Of a DNA stretch of 64,000 nucleotides, positions 63,092 through 64,000 are shown one piece after another. Within the stretch, counting starts at the first letter, position 1. Each line of letters opens with the position of its first letter. Location: assembly GCA_964472095.1 (NCBI GenBank), contig CAYYIV010000011.1, positions 1 to 64,000 on the forward strand, given 5' to 3'. Both the position numbers and the translations under genes were made by a program. The DNA comes from Pelagibius sp964472095. Lineage in GTDB: Bacteria; Pseudomonadota; Alphaproteobacteria; Kiloniellales; Kiloniellaceae. The notes under the pieces were generated by a model. The model did not search any database and was not told where the DNA came from. It saw nothing but the letters and a program-made list of their open reading frames with translations.

Positions 63092-63739
63092 TCACTCCAC
63101 CGGCGCCGCCACTTCCTGCTGCGCGAGGTCGAACATCTGCACCAGTACCTTGGGCGGTTGGGCGCCGGCGAGGGCGTGGCGGCCGTTGAAGACGAAGCAG
63201 GGCACGCCGTCGATGCCGAGGCTGCGGGCCTGGCGGTCCTCGTCGCGGATCTCGGTGTCCAGCGCTTCGCTCTGCAGGAAGGCGCGGGCCTCCGCCGGGT
63301 CCATGCCGACGCTCTGCGCCGCGGCGACCAGCACCTCCAGCGCACCGATGTCCTCGCCGCGCAGGAAGTAGGCCTGGAACAGCGCCTCCACGGTCTCGCT
63401 CTCGCGGTCCTGGCCGGCCGCCCAGCGAATCAGGCGGTGGGAGTCCACCGTGTTGGGGGTGCGGGCGATGTCCTCGAAGGCGAAGTCGATGCCGTCAGCC
63501 TTGGCGGCGCTGCGGATGCGGTCGTAGACGTTGGCGGCGTTCTTCGGCCCGCCGAACTTCATGGCGAGGTAGTTCTGCCGCTCCATGCCGTCCTTGGGCA
63601 TCATCGGGTTGAGCTGGAAGACGCGCCAGTGGATCGTCGCCTGCAGGCCGGGCCGCTCCGCCAGGGCCGCCTCCAGGCGGCGCTTGCCGATCAGGCACCA
63701 GGGGCAGATGGTGTCGGAGAAGATGTCGATCTTGATCAT
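63092..63739 (-). CDS. DsbA-family oxidoreductase, FrnE-like
   Basis: The start is ATG 63739 (MIKIDIFSDTICPWCLIGKR), giving 215 residues; the longer frame adds unlikely residues. The active-site motif CPWC follows the first beta strand, and the thioredoxin fold with helical insert is of the FrnE/2-hydroxychromene isomerase-like type. The cis-Pro region reads GIDGVPCFVFNGRHALAGAQ. There is no signal peptide, so it acts in the cytoplasm, which is typical of FrnE-like proteins. The extra Cys next to the cis-Pro (VPCF) is notable. It faces the acyl-CoA synthetase gene divergently. Confidence 0.92.
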   Translation of the reverse strand: MIKIDIFSDTICPWCLIGKRRLEAALAERPGLQATIHWRVFQLNPMMPKDGMERQNYLAMKFGGPKNAANVYDRIRSAAKADGIDFAFEDIARTPNTVDSHRLIRWAAGQDRESETVEALFQAYFLRGEDIGALEVLVAAAQSVGMDPAEARAFLQSEALDTEIRDEDRQARSLGIDGVPCFVFNGRHALAGAQPPKVLVQMFDLAQQEVAAPVE

Positions 63740-63878
63740 GGCGTGCTGCCTTCCTGCCGGGGCGCCCCCGGGGGCGCTGTGGGCTTGACCTGCCGGGCCT
63801 TCGCCTCCCACCATACCGCAGCCGGCCCCCGAAGCCAAAACGGGGTCATGAAGCTTTGAGAAACTGGGGGAATTCCGA

Positions 63879-64000
63879 ATGGGCAGCGCCGGGGCGGGGA
63901 TCTATGAGGTGGGGCTGCAGCGCCATGCCGCCAATACCGCCCCGCTGACCCCTGTCACTTTCCTGAAGCGCGCCGCCGCCGTCTATCCGCAGAAGCTCGC
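63879..64000 (+). CDS. AMP-binding acyl-CoA synthetase, N-terminal fragment
   Basis: ATG 63879, preceded by GGGGGA, opens a frame that runs off the window after about 40 codons. The visible part, MGSAGAGIYEVGLQRHAANT, then APLTPVTFLKRAAAVYPQKL, is the typical N-terminus of medium- or long-chain fatty acyl-CoA synthetases (LTPVTFLxRAAxVYP). The catalytic motifs lie beyond the window end and cannot be checked. Confidence 0.8.
   Translation, partial: MGSAGAGIYEVGLQRHAANTAPLTPVTFLKRAAAVYPQKL

Overview
This 64 kb window is high-GC DNA from an alphaproteobacterial chromosome. The gene order (scpA-scpB, tatABC-serS-surE-pcm-nlpD, yajC-secD-secF, recG/sdhE-mfd, gyrA-coaD) and the codon use fit a member of the Rhodospirillales in the broad sense, but the exact genus cannot be read from the sequence. 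There is no rRNA, no CRISPR array, no integrase and no complete insertion sequence. Most of the window is ordinary core genome with three tRNA genes. Accessory features are concentrated at 39.9-45.8 kb, 10.3 kb, 25.0 kb and 62.5-63.0 kb.

Layout. 1-10.3 kb: end of a site-2 protease, the condensin partners scpA and scpB (ScpB has large acidic extensions), a lone ABC ATPase, tatABC, serS, surE, pcm, an NlpD-like LysM/LytM lipoprotein and an ABM-domain protein. 10.5-17.5 kb: a divergent AAA-type ATPase (DUF815), yajC-secD-secF, an Mth938/NDUFAF3-type protein, iron superoxide dismutase, a PuuD-like membrane protein and an NDUFAF6-like squalene/phytoene synthase homologue. 17.7-25 kb: trmFO, a class III adenylate cyclase and an RND efflux pair. 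25-37 kb: uvrA divergent from ssb, an ASCH-domain protein, a Tat-exported TRAP solute receptor translationally coupled to a large histidine kinase, gyrA, coaD and tRNA-Lys. 37-46 kb: a ferric-reductase-like flavocytochrome with a 35-residue membrane miniprotein overlapping its end, an SNF-family sodium symporter, then an island of small unknown genes, palindromic repeats, an MHYT-domain kinase, a DksA-family zinc finger protein and a possible structured RNA. 46-57 kb: two tRNA-Leu genes, an alpha/beta hydrolase, a tandem DUF502 membrane protein, a CNNM/CorC-type protein, a PAS_5-like protein, recG, sdhE and mfd. 57-62.5 kb: a complete five-gene dipeptide/oligopeptide-type ABC importer. 62.5-64 kb: a GIY-YIG nuclease gene embedded in palindromic repeats, a DsbA/FrnE-type oxidoreductase and the start of an acyl-CoA synthetase.

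The most unusual signal is a family of paired, inverted, hairpin-bearing palindromes (at 10331, 25014, 62543 and a half copy at 62999). Two of them flank the GIY-YIG gene as inverted arms, which suggests a REPIN-like element with a GIY-YIG protein in the role usually held by a RAYT transposase. Two further palindrome families occur, and every convergent gene pair here with a gap above 100 bp carries one of the three families. Secondary points of interest are the TRAP receptor-kinase pair, the gap-free 260-residue tandem duplication of DUF502, the two complex I assembly-factor homologues next to SecDF, and two genes whose best start codon appears to be non-canonical.

Promoter-like elements that I can read recur as TTGnnn, 16-17 bp, then TATAGT or a close variant (tatA, yajC, gyrA, tRNA-Leu, sdhE). 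Export and envelope functions dominate the window: Tat and Sec components, lipoproteins, efflux and importers. The Tat substrate at 29.6 kb would use the tatABC system encoded at 3.8 kb.
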